Below are positions 1 to 10,617 of a DNA stretch of 64,000 nt, one piece after another. The notes beneath the pieces are model-generated. The model had not been told where the DNA came from, made no database searches, and saw only the letters and a program-made list of their open reading frames with translations. The position numbers and the translations under genes were made by a program. How positions within the stretch are numbered: the first letter of the stretch is position 1; every line of letters starts with the position of its first letter. Origin of the DNA: Paenarthrobacter sp. AR 02 (GTDB lineage Bacteria; Actinomycetota; Actinomycetes; Actinomycetales; Micrococcaceae); contig NZ_JAJUKH010000005.1 of the NCBI RefSeq assembly GCF_021538675.1, forward strand, positions 1 through 64,000, in the 5' to 3' direction.

Positions 1-70
1 GAAGCTAAGACCCACAGCGCCGATGGTACTGCACCCGGGAGGGTGTGGGAGAGTAGGACACCGCCGGACA
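1..70 (+). rRNA. rrf: 5S ribosomal RNA, 3' part
   Basis: The first ~70 bases match the 3' half of an actinobacterial 5S rRNA: the GAAGCTAAG segment, the GCCGATGGTACTGC loop E region, the GGGAGAGTAGG stretch and a closing ACCGCCGGACA that would pair with the missing 5' end. The 5' part lies outside the window, so an rRNA operon runs in from the left. The exact 3' end is uncertain by a few bases. Confidence 0.9.
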
Positions 71-82
71 ACCATTAAGGTC

Positions 83-116
83 GAGACCCCCCAACCCACA
101 CGGGTCGGGGGGTCTC
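83..116 (+). terminator. rRNA operon terminator
   Basis: GAGACCCCCC (83-92) pairs with GGGGGGTCTC (107-116). The stem extends inward through ACCC/GGGT around a small loop. It lies directly after the 5S gene and is the expected intrinsic terminator, although it is not followed by a strong T tract. Confidence 0.8.
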
Positions 117-212
117 CCACATTTAACCACCCAACACATGGCTGTGAGACTTGCCACCACGGACCCTTTAGTCGCTCCGGACGTACTGTCGCCATGGCGG
201 CGTCGAATAGAA

Positions 213-240
213 TTGCATAAGACAAACGAGTCGGTACCCT
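213..240 (+). promoter_or_regulatory. possible promoter for the Asp/Arg-repeat protein
   Basis: TTGCAT (213-218) and TACCCT (235-240) are separated by 16 bases and resemble -35 and -10 elements. They lie about 90 bases upstream of the start at 328. This is motif matching only; nothing else is visible between the rRNA terminator and that gene. Confidence 0.3.
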
Positions 241-327
241 AGGGCTGCCGGCGGCGTGACAACGAAATACGGGTTATGAGCGACTACGCACGCGCCAGTG
301 GTCGGCTCGCAACAGGAGGAATCCACC

Positions 328-2217
328 ATGGCTGAGCACAACGGCGGCAACCGCGGCGGCAATCGCGGAAACTACGGCGGGAACCGGGACGACCGAGGTT
401 CGTACCGCCCCAACAACAACTCCGGTGGGGATCCTCGCGGATTCCGCTCCAGGGACAACCGCGACGGTAGCGATCGTCCGGCTCGTGATGGGGAGCGTCG
501 TTCCTTCGGTAGCGATCGTCCGGCCCGTGATGGTGAGCGCCGTCCGTTCAACAATGACCGTGGTGACCGTAAGCCGTTCGGTGATCGTAGCGATCGTCCG
601 GCTCGTGATGGTGAGCGCCGTTCGTTCGGCAGTGACCGTGGTGACCGTAAGCCGTTCGGTGATCGTAGCGATCGTCCGGCTCGTGATGGTGAGCGCCGTT
701 CGTTCGGCAGTGACCGTGGTGACCGTAAGCCGTTCGGTGATCGTCCTGAGCGCGGCCCGCGGAACTTCGATGGTCCCCGCCGCGACGGTGGCGACCGCCG
801 TCCGTTCAACAACGATCGCGGTGACCGTCCGGCCCGTGATGGTGACCGCCGCTCGTTCGGCAACGACCGTGGTGAACGTAAGCCGTTCGGTGATCGTCCT
901 GAGCGCGGCCCGCGGAACTTCGATGGTCCCCGCCGCGACGGTGGCGACCGCCGTCCGTTCAACAACGATCGCGGCGACCGTAAGCCGTTTGGTGATCGTG
1001 GTGATCGTCCCGCTCGTGATGGTGAGCGCCGTCCGTTCAACAATGACCGTGGTGACCGTAAGCCGTTCGGTGATCGTCCTGAGCGCGGCCCGCGGAACTT
1101 CGATGGCCCCCGCCGCGACGGTGACCGCGACCGGAAGCCGTTCGGTGACCGTCCGGCCCGTGATGGCGACCGCCGCTCGTTCGGCAGCGACCGCGGCAAC
1201 TCCTGGGAAGAGCGTCCGGCGCGGGTTCCCAACGCCAAGGACATCCGCAGCGCGAACCGCCCTGACCGCGAACGTTCCCCGGAGATCGACGACGACGTTA
1301 CGGGCAAAGAACTTGACCGCGCCACCGGCCACCAGATCAAGACCCTCGAGGAGCAGAGCGCGGGCTGGGTTGCAAAGCACCTGGTCATGGCTGGCCGCCT
1401 GATCGACATTGAGCCTGAGCTTGCTTTCCAGCACGCGTTGGCTGCAAGCCGTCGCGGTGGACGTCTCTCTGTGGTCCGTGAAGCTGTCGGGCTGACGGCC
1501 TACGCTGCCGGCCACTATGGTGAGGCTCTGCGTGAATTCCGCACCTACCGCCGCATCAGTGGTTCGAACGTCCACCTTCCGGTGATGGCTGACTGTGAGC
1601 GTGGCCTGGGCCGTCCGGACCGTGCCCTGGATATGGTTCGCTCTCCTGAGGCGCAGGACCTTGACGCTCCGGGCAAGGTGGAGCTTGCCATTGTGGCATC
1701 GGGCGCCCGTGCGGACCTGGACCAGCTGGACGCTGCTGTCAGCGAACTGGAGATCCCGCAGCTGGACATTAACAGGGCGTTCTCGTACAGCCCGCGCCTT
1801 TTCCGCGCCTACGCAGAGGCTTTGGCCGCAGTGGGCCGCACTGAGGAGTCCGGGAAGTGGGCCCGCCAGGCCTTGGTTGCCGAGAATGCCTTGGGCGTCG
1901 GGGACTTTGCTGAACCCGAAATTGTTGACCTGGGCTGGGACGAGCGGGAAGAAGAAGCCGCGCGTAAGCCGCGCTTCGAGAAGCCGGTCCGGGACGCCGA
2001 CGTCGTGAAGCCTGACGCTGAGACGGTCATCGTCGAGGCGACGGCAGCGGATGTTGAGCACGACGAGGTCGAACTCGATGACGCTGAGTCGGACTACTTT
2101 GAGTCCAACGATGCCGAGTCGGATATCGATTCCGCGGAGGCGGACGAGGCGGACCAGGCTGACGAGACTGGCAACGAAGAGTCTGACGACGAGAACGCCG
2201 ACTCCCGGAATGGCTGA
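328..2217 (+). CDS. Asp/Arg-rich repeat protein with helical (TPR-like) domain and acidic tail
   Basis: This is a 629-residue protein of unknown function. The ATG at 328 has a clear AGGAGG site and is preferred over an in-frame codon at 298. Residues ~1-45 are Gly/Asn/Arg rich. Residues ~45-300 are built from imperfect repeats of DRGDRKPFGDR, RPARDGERRSFGS and PERGPRNFDGPRRDG blocks. Residues ~325-530 look alpha-helical with TPR-like spacing (for example AFQHALAASRRGGR and YGEALREFRTYRR). Residues ~565-629 are strongly acidic. The layout suggests a mixed-charge disordered N-terminus, a folded helical core and a second disordered tail. An RNA- or ribosome-associated role is only inferred from composition and the rRNA neighbour. 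The next gene overlaps its stop by 8 bases. Confidence 0.85.
   Translation: MAEHNGGNRGGNRGNYGGNRDDRGSYRPNNNSGGDPRGFRSRDNRDGSDRPARDGERRSFGSDRPARDGERRPFNNDRGDRKPFGDRSDRPARDGERRSFGSDRGDRKPFGDRSDRPARDGERRSFGSDRGDRKPFGDRPERGPRNFDGPRRDGGDRRPFNNDRGDRPARDGDRRSFGNDRGERKPFGDRPERGPRNFDGPRRDGGDRRPFNNDRGDRKPFGDRGDRPARDGERRPFNNDRGDRKPFGDRPERGPRNFDGPRRDGDRDRKPFGDRPARDGDRRSFGSDRGNSWEERPARVPNAKDIRSANRPDRERSPEIDDDVTGKELDRATGHQIKTLEEQSAGWVAKHLVMAGRLIDIEPELAFQHALAASRRGGRLSVVREAVGLTAYAAGHYGEALREFRTYRRISGSNVHLPVMADCERGLGRPDRALDMVRSPEAQDLDAPGKVELAIVASGARADLDQLDAAVSELEIPQLDINRAFSYSPRLFRAYAEALAAVGRTEESGKWARQALVAENALGVGDFAEPEIVDLGWDEREEEAARKPRFEKPVRDADVVKPDAETVIVEATAADVEHDEVELDDAESDYFESNDAESDIDSAEADEADQADETGNEESDDENADSRNG
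583..738 (+). repeat. exact 78-bp tandem duplication inside the repeat protein gene
   Basis: Bases 583-660 and 661-738 are identical by eye, which gives two in-frame copies of a 26-residue unit. A longer unit beginning GATCGTCCTGAGCG recurs at 739, 892 and 1072; the first two copies are 153 bp apart and agree for about 80 bases. Recent in-frame duplication or conversion explains this. Confidence 0.85.
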
Positions 2218-3196
2218 TTCGCTGATCTCATCCTTTGATGCTGTCCTCTCCGATTTGGATGGCGTGGTCTATGCAGGACCGCACGCCATCCCTGGAGCCG
2301 TGGAGTCCTTGAAGCGTCTCGAGACCGTGGGTGTTGGCCTGGGTTACGTCACGAACAACGCTTCACGGACCCCCGCCCAGGTCGCCGCGCATTTGCGTGA
2401 GCTGGGCGCTCCGGCTGAGGACCATCAAGTGGTCAGTTCCTCCCAGGCAGCAGGGGAGCTTCTTGCCTCCATGCTGCCTGCGGGGGCGCATGTCCTGATA
2501 ACAGGCAGCGCAGCACTGGCCCATGAGATCGAGCTGGTTGGCCTCAAGCCCGTGCACAGCGCAGACGAGGACCCTGTAGCTGTGGTGCAGGGCTTCAATC
2601 CGGAGATCGGTTGGAAGGATCTGGCCGAGGCCTCGTATGTGGTGGCCAGCGGAGCCATGTGGTTCGCGACCAACACTGACATGTCGATTCCGCAGGCCCG
2701 GGGCATGGCGCCGGGCAACGGAACCCTCGTCGCCGCGGTAGCTGCCGCTACGGGCAAGACGCCTTTGGTGGCCGGCAAACCCGAGGCGCCGCTCTTCCAT
2801 GCTGCCGCGAAGCGGCTTAACGCGGATCGTCCCCTGGTGGTGGGCGACCGCTTGGACACGGACATTTTGGGCGGCAACCGCGCAGGATTTGCGACGGCGG
2901 CTGTCCTCACCGGCGTGGATACCACGCACACCATTCTGGCTGCGCGCACGGATGAGCGCCCCGACTACCTGTTGGCGGATCTGGAAGGGCTCTATGTCCC
3001 TTACCCGGAGGTCCTGAGCGAGGACGGTGCGTTCCGTTGCGGTGCAGCGTCCGCAGTTGCAGTCGACGGCACGGTCACTGTTACCGGGGACGAGGCGGAC
3101 ATCGATGCTTGGCGGGCGGCGTGTGCCGCTTGGTGGGCTGCCGTTCCGGAGTCCGACGTGGCGAAGGCTCCAAAGCTGGAATGGCAAAGTCACTAG
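2210..3196 (+). CDS. HAD-IIA family phosphatase, probable glycerol-3-phosphate phosphatase
   Basis: This is a 328-residue HAD superfamily subclass IIA hydrolase. The N-terminus carries the nucleophile motif DLDGVVYAG, the middle has the cap typical of NagD-like enzymes (GYVTNNASRTP), and VVGDRLDTDILGGNRAG supplies the metal-binding motif. The ATG at 2210 overlaps the previous stop (ATGGCTGA). The gene precedes a small ORF, tlyA, nadK and recN. From memory, that is the context of M. tuberculosis Rv1692, reported to dephosphorylate glycerol 3-phosphate released in phospholipid recycling. The exact substrate here is inferred from synteny and family only. No signal peptide is seen, so it should be cytosolic. 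Confidence 0.85.
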   Translation: MADSLISSFDAVLSDLDGVVYAGPHAIPGAVESLKRLETVGVGLGYVTNNASRTPAQVAAHLRELGAPAEDHQVVSSSQAAGELLASMLPAGAHVLITGSAALAHEIELVGLKPVHSADEDPVAVVQGFNPEIGWKDLAEASYVVASGAMWFATNTDMSIPQARGMAPGNGTLVAAVAAATGKTPLVAGKPEAPLFHAAAKRLNADRPLVVGDRLDTDILGGNRAGFATAAVLTGVDTTHTILAARTDERPDYLLADLEGLYVPYPEVLSEDGAFRCGAASAVAVDGTVTVTGDEADIDAWRAACAAWWAAVPESDVAKAPKLEWQSH

Positions 3197-3199
3197 ACT
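3194..3199 (+). promoter_or_regulatory. -10-like element of a possible leaderless transcript
   Basis: TAGACT ends 6 bases before the ATG at 3206, so transcription would start at or next to the start codon. There is no ribosome binding site and no convincing -35. The same geometry occurs before 44917, 48447 (minus strand) and 52351. Confidence 0.35.
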
Positions 3200-3205
3200 G
3201 GTGCG

Positions 3206-3454
3206 ATGACCGAACCCAGCAATGCCCCCGTGCCTGAGGCGGATGCGGTAGTCCAGTGGCCCGCCGACACGACGCCGACAGGTGACGCATTGGTGGACAG
3301 AGCCCTCGGCCTGTTAGCGGACGTTGCGGAGTCGCCGGTTTCTGGCCACGGCGAACTGTACGCCGGCATCCACGACTCCCTCTTGGAAGCCCTGGATGCT
3401 GAACCAGGTCTGCCGTCAGCACCTTCGAACAACCGCCCGGAAGGCGACAGCTAG
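3206..3454 (+). CDS. small conserved actinobacterial protein of unknown function
   Basis: This encodes 82 residues, acidic and without cysteine or a membrane segment. The centre (ALVDRALGLLADVAESPVSG then YAGIHDSLLEALDAEPG) looks like two amphipathic helices. It sits between the HAD phosphatase and tlyA, the position held by another small ORF (Rv1693) in mycobacteria, and is probably co-transcribed with them. The ATG lacks a Shine-Dalgarno sequence. No function can be assigned from sequence. Confidence 0.75.
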   Translation: MTEPSNAPVPEADAVVQWPADTTPTGDALVDRALGLLADVAESPVSGHGELYAGIHDSLLEALDAEPGLPSAPSNNRPEGDS

Positions 3455-3457
3455 CAC

Positions 3458-4270
3458 ATGGCACGACTTGATCAGGAACTCGTCTCCCGTGGGCTGGCGA
3501 GGTCCCGGACCCACGCTGCCAAACTCATCAGCGACGGGAAGGTCAGTTCCGGCGGCACGGTCCTGGCTAAAGCTGCCCTCCACGTCGACGCGGCAACGGA
3601 ACTCATTGTCGAAGCCCACCTCGAGGACATCTACGCCAGCCGCGCCGGCCATAAGCTGGACGGCGCGCTTAAGGCGTTTCCCGCCGTCGTGGTTGCCGGC
3701 AAGCGGTGTCTCGACGCCGGTGCCTCCACCGGCGGGTTCACCGACGTGCTGCTGAGGCAAGGGGCCGCGCGGGTGGTGGCTGTGGACGTCGGGCACGGCC
3801 AGTTGGTCCCGTACCTGCGCGAGGACCCCCGGGTTGACGTCCATGAGGGCCTTAACGTCCGGTACATGACGCCCGAACAGATCGGCGGACCGTCACAACT
3901 GACGGTCGCGGACCTGTCCTTCATTTCGTTGACGCTGGTGGTCTACCCCCTTGCCCAATGCACTGAACCCGGTGGCGACATGGTCCTGATGGTGAAGCCG
4001 CAGTTCGAGGTTGGCAAGGAGCGGTTGAGCCGGTCGGGAGTGGTCACCTCGGAGAATGAACGACGCCGGGCGGTTGCCCAGGTGGCCCGTGCTGCGGTGG
4101 ACGCCGGGCTGGATCTGCAGGACCTGGCGGCCAGTCCATTGCCTGGCCAGGACGGAAATGTTGAATACTTCCTGTGGATGAAACGCAGGATGTCTGCGGT
4201 GTTGCCTAAGATCGAAGAGCGGGACGCAGCCGTTGCCGCGTTGATCGAGAAACTCTGGCCGAACCACTAG
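3458..4270 (+). CDS. tlyA: TlyA family rRNA 2'-O-methyltransferase
   Basis: This 270-residue protein has an N-terminal S4 RNA-binding domain (residues ~1-62, starting MARLDQELVSRGLARSR). An FtsJ-like Rossmann methyltransferase domain follows. The SAM-binding motif LDAGASTGGFTD lies near residue 86, with HKLDGALKAF, VADLSFISL and VKPQFEVG matching the K-D-K-E catalytic arrangement. TlyA enzymes 2'-O-methylate cytidines in 16S and 23S rRNA and thereby confer sensitivity to capreomycin-type antibiotics. Length is typical. The gene follows the small ORF by 3 bases and precedes nadK by 13, consistent with an operon. Confidence 0.93.
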   Translation: MARLDQELVSRGLARSRTHAAKLISDGKVSSGGTVLAKAALHVDAATELIVEAHLEDIYASRAGHKLDGALKAFPAVVVAGKRCLDAGASTGGFTDVLLRQGAARVVAVDVGHGQLVPYLREDPRVDVHEGLNVRYMTPEQIGGPSQLTVADLSFISLTLVVYPLAQCTEPGGDMVLMVKPQFEVGKERLSRSGVVTSENERRRAVAQVARAAVDAGLDLQDLAASPLPGQDGNVEYFLWMKRRMSAVLPKIEERDAAVAALIEKLWPNH

Positions 4271-4283
4271 AAAGCAGAACCCG

Positions 4284-5306
4284 ATGAGCAGGCGTGTACT
4301 GGTCCTTGCCCACACAGGGCGGGAGGAATCGCTCCGCGCAGCGTGGGATGCGTGTACGCAGCTGCACTCGTCAGGCTTGGTTCCCGTGCTCCAAAAGTCT
4401 GAGCTTGCCGATATCGAGCGGTTCTTCGGCGCCCTGGATACCCCGATCGAGATCCTTAATGACCACGTCAGCCTGGAGGACGTGGAGTTGGTCATGGTCT
4501 TGGGCGGTGACGGCACCATCCTTCGCGCGGCCGAGTTGGTCCGGGAGGTTGATGTGCCGTTGCTTGGGGTCAACCTGGGGCACGTGGGCTTCCTGGCAGA
4601 AAGTGAACGGGCCGACCTCGCCCAAACGGTCGAGTGGATCGCCAGCCGGCAGTACACGGTGGAAGAACGCATGACCATCGACGTCCAGGTCTGGATCAAG
4701 GGCCAGAAGATTTGGCACACGTGGGCTTTGAACGAGGCCGCCATCGAAAAAGCCAACCGCGAACGCATGTTGGAGGTTGTCACGGAGGTGGATGAGCGGC
4801 CCTTGACGTCGTTCGGCTGTGATGGCGTGGTCATGGCGACTCCTACGGGTTCCACAGCCTATGCGTTCTCTTCGGGTGGTCCCGTGGTGTGGCCGGAGGT
4901 TGAAGCCCTGGTCATCGTTCCGATCAGCGCGCACGCCCTCTTCGCCAAGCCCCTGGTGGTTTCGCCGCGTTCCAAGCTGGCCGTCGAAATCATGAACCGG
5001 ACGGATGCGTTGGGCGTGCTCTGGTGCGATGGGCGACGCTCTGTGGATCTGCCTCCGGGTGCGCGCGTGGAAGTGACGCGCTCAGCTACTCCGGTGCGGC
5101 TCGCCCGCACACACAAGACTCCGTTCTCGGCCCGGCTCGTGCGCAAGTTCGAGCTTCCCATCCATGGCTGGCGTGGCCCGGCTCCCCGCAGGGGCGAAGT
5201 CCACACTGGCCCCATCCCGGTGATCAGGACGCTGTCACCGGCACCTTTGCCCAGCCCGCGGGACCCAGGGCACGGTGAACCCTCCGAACCCACGAATGCG
5301 AAGTGA
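4284..5306 (+). CDS. nadK: NAD kinase
   Basis: This is a 340-residue ATP- or polyphosphate-dependent NAD kinase, which makes NADP from NAD. The GGDGT motif is at residues 74-78. The second signature appears in the NEAAIEKANRERM region, followed by DGVVMATPTGSTAYAFSSGG. The C-terminal ~45 residues are Pro/Arg rich and look disordered, so the protein is longer than typical NadK. It lies between tlyA and recN, 3 bases before recN. The ATG at 4284 lacks a strong ribosome binding site and may rely on coupling. Confidence 0.95.
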   Translation: MSRRVLVLAHTGREESLRAAWDACTQLHSSGLVPVLQKSELADIERFFGALDTPIEILNDHVSLEDVELVMVLGGDGTILRAAELVREVDVPLLGVNLGHVGFLAESERADLAQTVEWIASRQYTVEERMTIDVQVWIKGQKIWHTWALNEAAIEKANRERMLEVVTEVDERPLTSFGCDGVVMATPTGSTAYAFSSGGPVVWPEVEALVIVPISAHALFAKPLVVSPRSKLAVEIMNRTDALGVLWCDGRRSVDLPPGARVEVTRSATPVRLARTHKTPFSARLVRKFELPIHGWRGPAPRRGEVHTGPIPVIRTLSPAPLPSPRDPGHGEPSEPTNAK

Positions 5307-5309
5307 ACC

Positions 5310-7049
5310 ATGCTTGAAGAACTCCGAATCCGTGACCTCGGCGTCATCACCGATGCCGCCCTGCCGTTGGGCCCCGGCCTGAGCGTCGTGACGGGCGAAA
5401 CCGGCGCCGGTAAAACCATGGTAGTGACCGCCGTCGGGCTTCTTCTCGGTGCCCGGTCTGACGCCGGGGCTGTTCGCAGCGGCGCCAAGTCCGCGTCCGC
5501 CGAGGCCGTACTGAAGCTTGATCCGGCGCACAGCGCCGTGGAGCGCGCCAAAGAGGCCGGCGGTGAGGCTGAGGAGTTCGACGGCGTGGCTGAACTGTTG
5601 CTGGCCCGTACCGTTGGTGCCGACGGCCGCAGCCGGGCATACGTTGGCGGGCGCGCGGCACCTGTGGGGGTGCTGGCCGAGCTGGGGGAGAGCCTGGTGG
5701 TGGTCCACGGGCAATCGGACCAGATCCGGCTCAAGAGTGCTTCAGCCCAACGCCATGCATTGGACCGCTTTGCCGGTGCGCCCCTGGCAAAAAGCCTGGG
5801 GGAGTACCAGGAGCTGTACAACCACTGGAAAGCGATCCAGGCCGAACTTGATACCTTGCGCAGCGAGGCCCGTGAACGGCTCCGTGAGGCGGAGTCCCTG
5901 GACGCTGCCCTCACGGAAATAGATGACGTTGATCCGCAGCCTGGCGAGGACGAAACCCTTAAGGCCGAGGCTGTGAAGCTGGCGAATGTCGAAGAACTCC
6001 GGTTGGCGGCCGCGGCCGCCCATGAATCCCTCATCGCCGAGGAATTCGGTGACGCTGGGGACGCCACGTCCATGGTTGACGCAGCCAAGCGAACGTTGGA
6101 GAACGTCGCTGATCATGATGAGGAGCTGAGATCTGCCGCTGCAAGGCTGGCGGAGGTCGGGTTCCTGCTCAATGACATTGCCGCGGACCTGTCCAGCTAC
6201 CAGGCCGCATTGGATACGGAAGGGCCCGAACGGCTGTCCGAAATCGAGGACCGCAGGGCGGCGCTGGCCAAGCTGATCCGTAAATATGCCCCGAGCATTG
6301 ACGAGGTGCTGGAGTGGGCTGCCACGGCGCGGACGCGGCTGGATGAGCTTCAGGACGACTCAAGCCGGATCGAGTCCCTGGACGCAGAGGTGGCATCCGC
6401 GGAGGCCACCCTCCGGAAGCAGGCAGCAGCAATCAGCAAAGCCCGCCTCAAGGCTGCCAAGGACCTCTCAGGGCGCGTCAGCGCCGAACTGAAGGCCTTG
6501 GCCATGGCAGACGCTACCTTGGTCATCGAGGTGGACGGCAGCGGCGTGTTGGGCCCGTGGGGTACCGATGAGATCGCTTTCCTCCTCCAGCCGCATTCGG
6601 GCGCCCCTGCCCGGCCGCTGGGTAAGGGAGCGTCCGGTGGTGAACTCTCGCGGGTCATGCTGGCCATCGAAGTAGTGCTGGCGGCAGTGGACCCTGTTCC
6701 GACCTTTGTTTTCGATGAGGTGGACGCAGGCGTGGGTGGCCGTGCCGCCGTCGAGATTGGACGCAGGCTGGCCATGCTGGCCCGCCACGTCCAGGTGCTG
6801 GTGGTGACCCACCTGCCGCAGGTGGCGGCATTCGCCGATCAGCACATCCGTGTCACCAAAACCTCCGTGCGGGGATCTGACGGGAAGACCACCACCGGGT
6901 TCACCTCCAGTGACGTTCAGTTGCTCAGCGAGGAGGAACGGGTTAAGGAACTTGCCCGGATGCTGGCCGGGCAAGAAGACTCCGAGTCCGCGCAGGCACA
7001 TGCCCAGGAATTGTTGGACGACGCGAAACTCCTGCCGCAGCGGGCTTGA
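5310..7049 (+). CDS. recN: DNA repair protein RecN
   Basis: This 579-residue SMC-like ATPase acts in double-strand break repair. The Walker A motif GETGAGKT is at residues 29-36. A long coiled-coil region with a hinge occupies roughly residues 150-370. The C-terminal ABC half carries the signature KGASGGELSRVMLAIE, the Walker B segment FVFDEVDAGVGG and the H-loop VLVVTHLPQVAAFAD. Length is normal. It is the last gene of the HAD-tlyA-nadK-recN run. No SOS box can be seen because the gene is internal to the operon. Confidence 0.96.
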   Translation: MLEELRIRDLGVITDAALPLGPGLSVVTGETGAGKTMVVTAVGLLLGARSDAGAVRSGAKSASAEAVLKLDPAHSAVERAKEAGGEAEEFDGVAELLLARTVGADGRSRAYVGGRAAPVGVLAELGESLVVVHGQSDQIRLKSASAQRHALDRFAGAPLAKSLGEYQELYNHWKAIQAELDTLRSEARERLREAESLDAALTEIDDVDPQPGEDETLKAEAVKLANVEELRLAAAAAHESLIAEEFGDAGDATSMVDAAKRTLENVADHDEELRSAAARLAEVGFLLNDIAADLSSYQAALDTEGPERLSEIEDRRAALAKLIRKYAPSIDEVLEWAATARTRLDELQDDSSRIESLDAEVASAEATLRKQAAAISKARLKAAKDLSGRVSAELKALAMADATLVIEVDGSGVLGPWGTDEIAFLLQPHSGAPARPLGKGASGGELSRVMLAIEVVLAAVDPVPTFVFDEVDAGVGGRAAVEIGRRLAMLARHVQVLVVTHLPQVAAFADQHIRVTKTSVRGSDGKTTTGFTSSDVQLLSEEERVKELARMLAGQEDSESAQAHAQELLDDAKLLPQRA

Positions 7050-7178
7050 ACACCGCGACGGGCAGTGCGAGCACCATCACATCGCCGCTCTCCAAACCCC
7101 GGTGGCTCTTGATTGCCCGGCAGTCCTGGGCAACTATTGACCATTTGGGGAATCCGAACAGACGCTTGGAAGGCGTAA

Positions 7179-8927
<1,749 letters not shown>

Positions 8928-8954
8928 ATAAGCGTACTAGCGAAGGACGGCGCG

Positions 8955-9617
8955 ATGCCCGGTATCTCTGAGACCCCCCGCACATCAAGGCAGGTTTCGG
9001 ACATGCCGAGCCCGCGCCGTCTTTTGTCTACCAACAAGGTTTACGAAGGCCGCATTTGGGACGTGGTCAGTGACTCGTTCCAGCTCAGCGAAGACACGGA
9101 CACCCTGGTCCGTGACTACATTGACCATCCGGGCGCCGTCGCTGTCCTTCCCATGAACGTGGACGGCGAGATCCTGCTGCTCAAGCAGTACCGGCATCCG
9201 GTGGGCATGGACCTGTGGGAAATCCCGGCCGGGTTGCTGGATGTCGAAGGCGAAGATTTCGTGGTCGGTGCAGCGCGGGAGTTGGCCGAGGAAGCGGACC
9301 TGGTTGCGGCTACCTGGAATGTCCTGGTGGACTTCTTCAATTCACCGGGCTCTTCCAGCGAAGCGGTACGGATCTACCTGGCCCGCGGGATCACGGACGT
9401 TCCGGAAGCGGACAGGCACGTCAGGACTGACGAAGAGGCCGAGATCGAGCTTCAGTGGGTCCCGCTGGAAGATGCCGTCCAAGCCGTCCTCGAGGGCCGG
9501 CTGCACAACCCTTCGGCGGTGCTGGGCATCCTTGCGGTCGCAGCAGCGAAGGCCGATGGATTCACCAAGCTCCGTCCTGCGAACGCGCCCTGGCCCGCAC
9601 ATCCGAGCCAGCGCTGA
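8955..9617 (+). CDS. Nudix hydrolase, ADP-ribose pyrophosphatase-like
   Basis: This 220-residue Nudix enzyme probably hydrolyses ADP-ribose to AMP and ribose 5-phosphate. The Nudix box runs from [20 protein letters not shown] through EEAD, and the preceding [19 protein letters not shown] is characteristic of ADP-ribose pyrophosphatases. The ATG at 8955 has an AAGGACGG site. It stands between pyrG and xerD, as Rv1700 does in M. tuberculosis. Its stop is 2 bases before the xerD start, which suggests co-transcription. Confidence 0.9.
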   Translation: MPGISETPRTSRQVSDMPSPRRLLSTNKVYEGRIWDVVSDSFQLSEDTDTLVRDYIDHPGAVAVLPMNVDGEILLLKQYRHPVGMDLWEIPAGLLDVEGEDFVVGAARELAEEADLVAATWNVLVDFFNSPGSSSEAVRIYLARGITDVPEADRHVRTDEEAEIELQWVPLEDAVQAVLEGRLHNPSAVLGILAVAAAKADGFTKLRPANAPWPAHPSQR

Positions 9618-9619
9618 GC

Positions 9620-10579
9620 ATGGCGGAGGCGCCTGCCCGCACCCTCACTGCCATTGACCGGGCTGTCACCGACTACCTGCAGCACGTGGGTGTGGAAAAG
9701 GGGCTGGCAGCGAACACGTTGGCCGCGTACCGTCGCGACCTCGCAAGGTACTCGAACTTCCTGGCTGCGCAAGGGATCGAGCGTCCCGGCAACATCACGC
9801 GCCATCACGTCACGGCATTCGTCCAGGCGTTGTCCGATGGCTCGGACGGCGCAGCGGCGCTGGGCGTCCGCTCCGCAGCGCGGACAGTGGTGGCCGTCCG
9901 CGGCCTGCATAAGTTTTGGGCGCTGGAAGGAACCACGACGACGGACCCCGCCAGCGATGTCCACCCACCGATGCCGGGCAAGAGGCTCCCGAAAGCGATC
10001 AGTGTAGGCGAAGTCACGCGGATACTGGAGGCCGCCGGCACGGACACGCCCACCGGACTCAGGGACCGCGCGCTCCTTGAGTTCCTCTATTCCACGGGTG
10101 CCCGAATCAGCGAAGCCGTCGGCCTGGACGTGGACGACGTATCCCTCGAGGACTCCGGGGGTGAACCCGCGATCGTCAGGTTGTTCGGCAAGGGTTCCAA
10201 GGAGCGCTTGGTGCCCATGGGTTCCTACGGCGCCCGGGCTGTTGGTGCGTACGTCGTCAGGGGCAGGCCCTTACTGGCAGCCAAAGGTAAAGGGACTCCG
10301 GCGCTGTTCCTCAATGCCCGTGGAGGCCGGATCAGCAGGCAGAGCGCCTGGACCATCCTCAAGGCAGCGGCCGAGAAAGCCAATATCACCAAGGATGTTT
10401 CACCACACACCCTGCGGCACTCCTTCGCCACCCACCTGCTTGAAGGGGGAGCGGACGTCAGGGTGGTGCAGGAACTCCTGGGGCACGCGTCAGTGACCAC
10501 CACGCAGGTCTACACGTTGGTCACAGCGGACACTCTGCGTGAAATCTACGCAGCGGCCCACCCAAGGGCACTGGGCTAG
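9620..10579 (+). CDS. xerD: site-specific tyrosine recombinase XerD
   Basis: This 319-residue phage-integrase-family recombinase resolves chromosome dimers at dif together with XerC. The N-terminal SAM-like core-binding domain (residues ~10-95) includes [18 protein letters not shown]. The catalytic domain has the Arg in [29 protein letters not shown] with the HxLRH motif, the LGHAS histidine and nucleophile Tyr298 in TTQVYTLV. The ATG at 9620 is two bases past the Nudix stop; an in-frame extension to 9455 would overlap that gene and is rejected. Housekeeping XerD is preferred over a mobile integrase because of the conserved pyrG-Nudix-xerD order. Confidence 0.93.
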   Translation: MAEAPARTLTAIDRAVTDYLQHVGVEKGLAANTLAAYRRDLARYSNFLAAQGIERPGNITRHHVTAFVQALSDGSDGAAALGVRSAARTVVAVRGLHKFWALEGTTTTDPASDVHPPMPGKRLPKAISVGEVTRILEAAGTDTPTGLRDRALLEFLYSTGARISEAVGLDVDDVSLEDSGGEPAIVRLFGKGSKERLVPMGSYGARAVGAYVVRGRPLLAAKGKGTPALFLNARGGRISRQSAWTILKAAAEKANITKDVSPHTLRHSFATHLLEGGADVRVVQELLGHASVTTTQVYTLVTADTLREIYAAAHPRALG

Positions 10580-10617
10580 TACACCATTCCGCCGCCTACA
10601 TCATTCCGGCGCCGCGC

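Noticed and set aside
470..1200. CRISPR-like repeat pattern
   Set aside because: Repeats are in-frame multiples of 3, contiguous and protein-coding, with no unique spacers of constant length and no cas genes.
274..2061. Long open frames on the minus strand and in another plus frame across the repeat gene
   Set aside because: The repetitive GC-rich codons leave several frames without stops. Only the frame starting at 328 has a strong ribosome binding site, and the others translate to low-complexity Arg/Ser/Val/Thr text.
9620..10579. Integrase of a mobile element
   Set aside because: Length, motifs and the conserved pyrG-Nudix-xerD order fit housekeeping XerD; no att repeats or phage genes are near.
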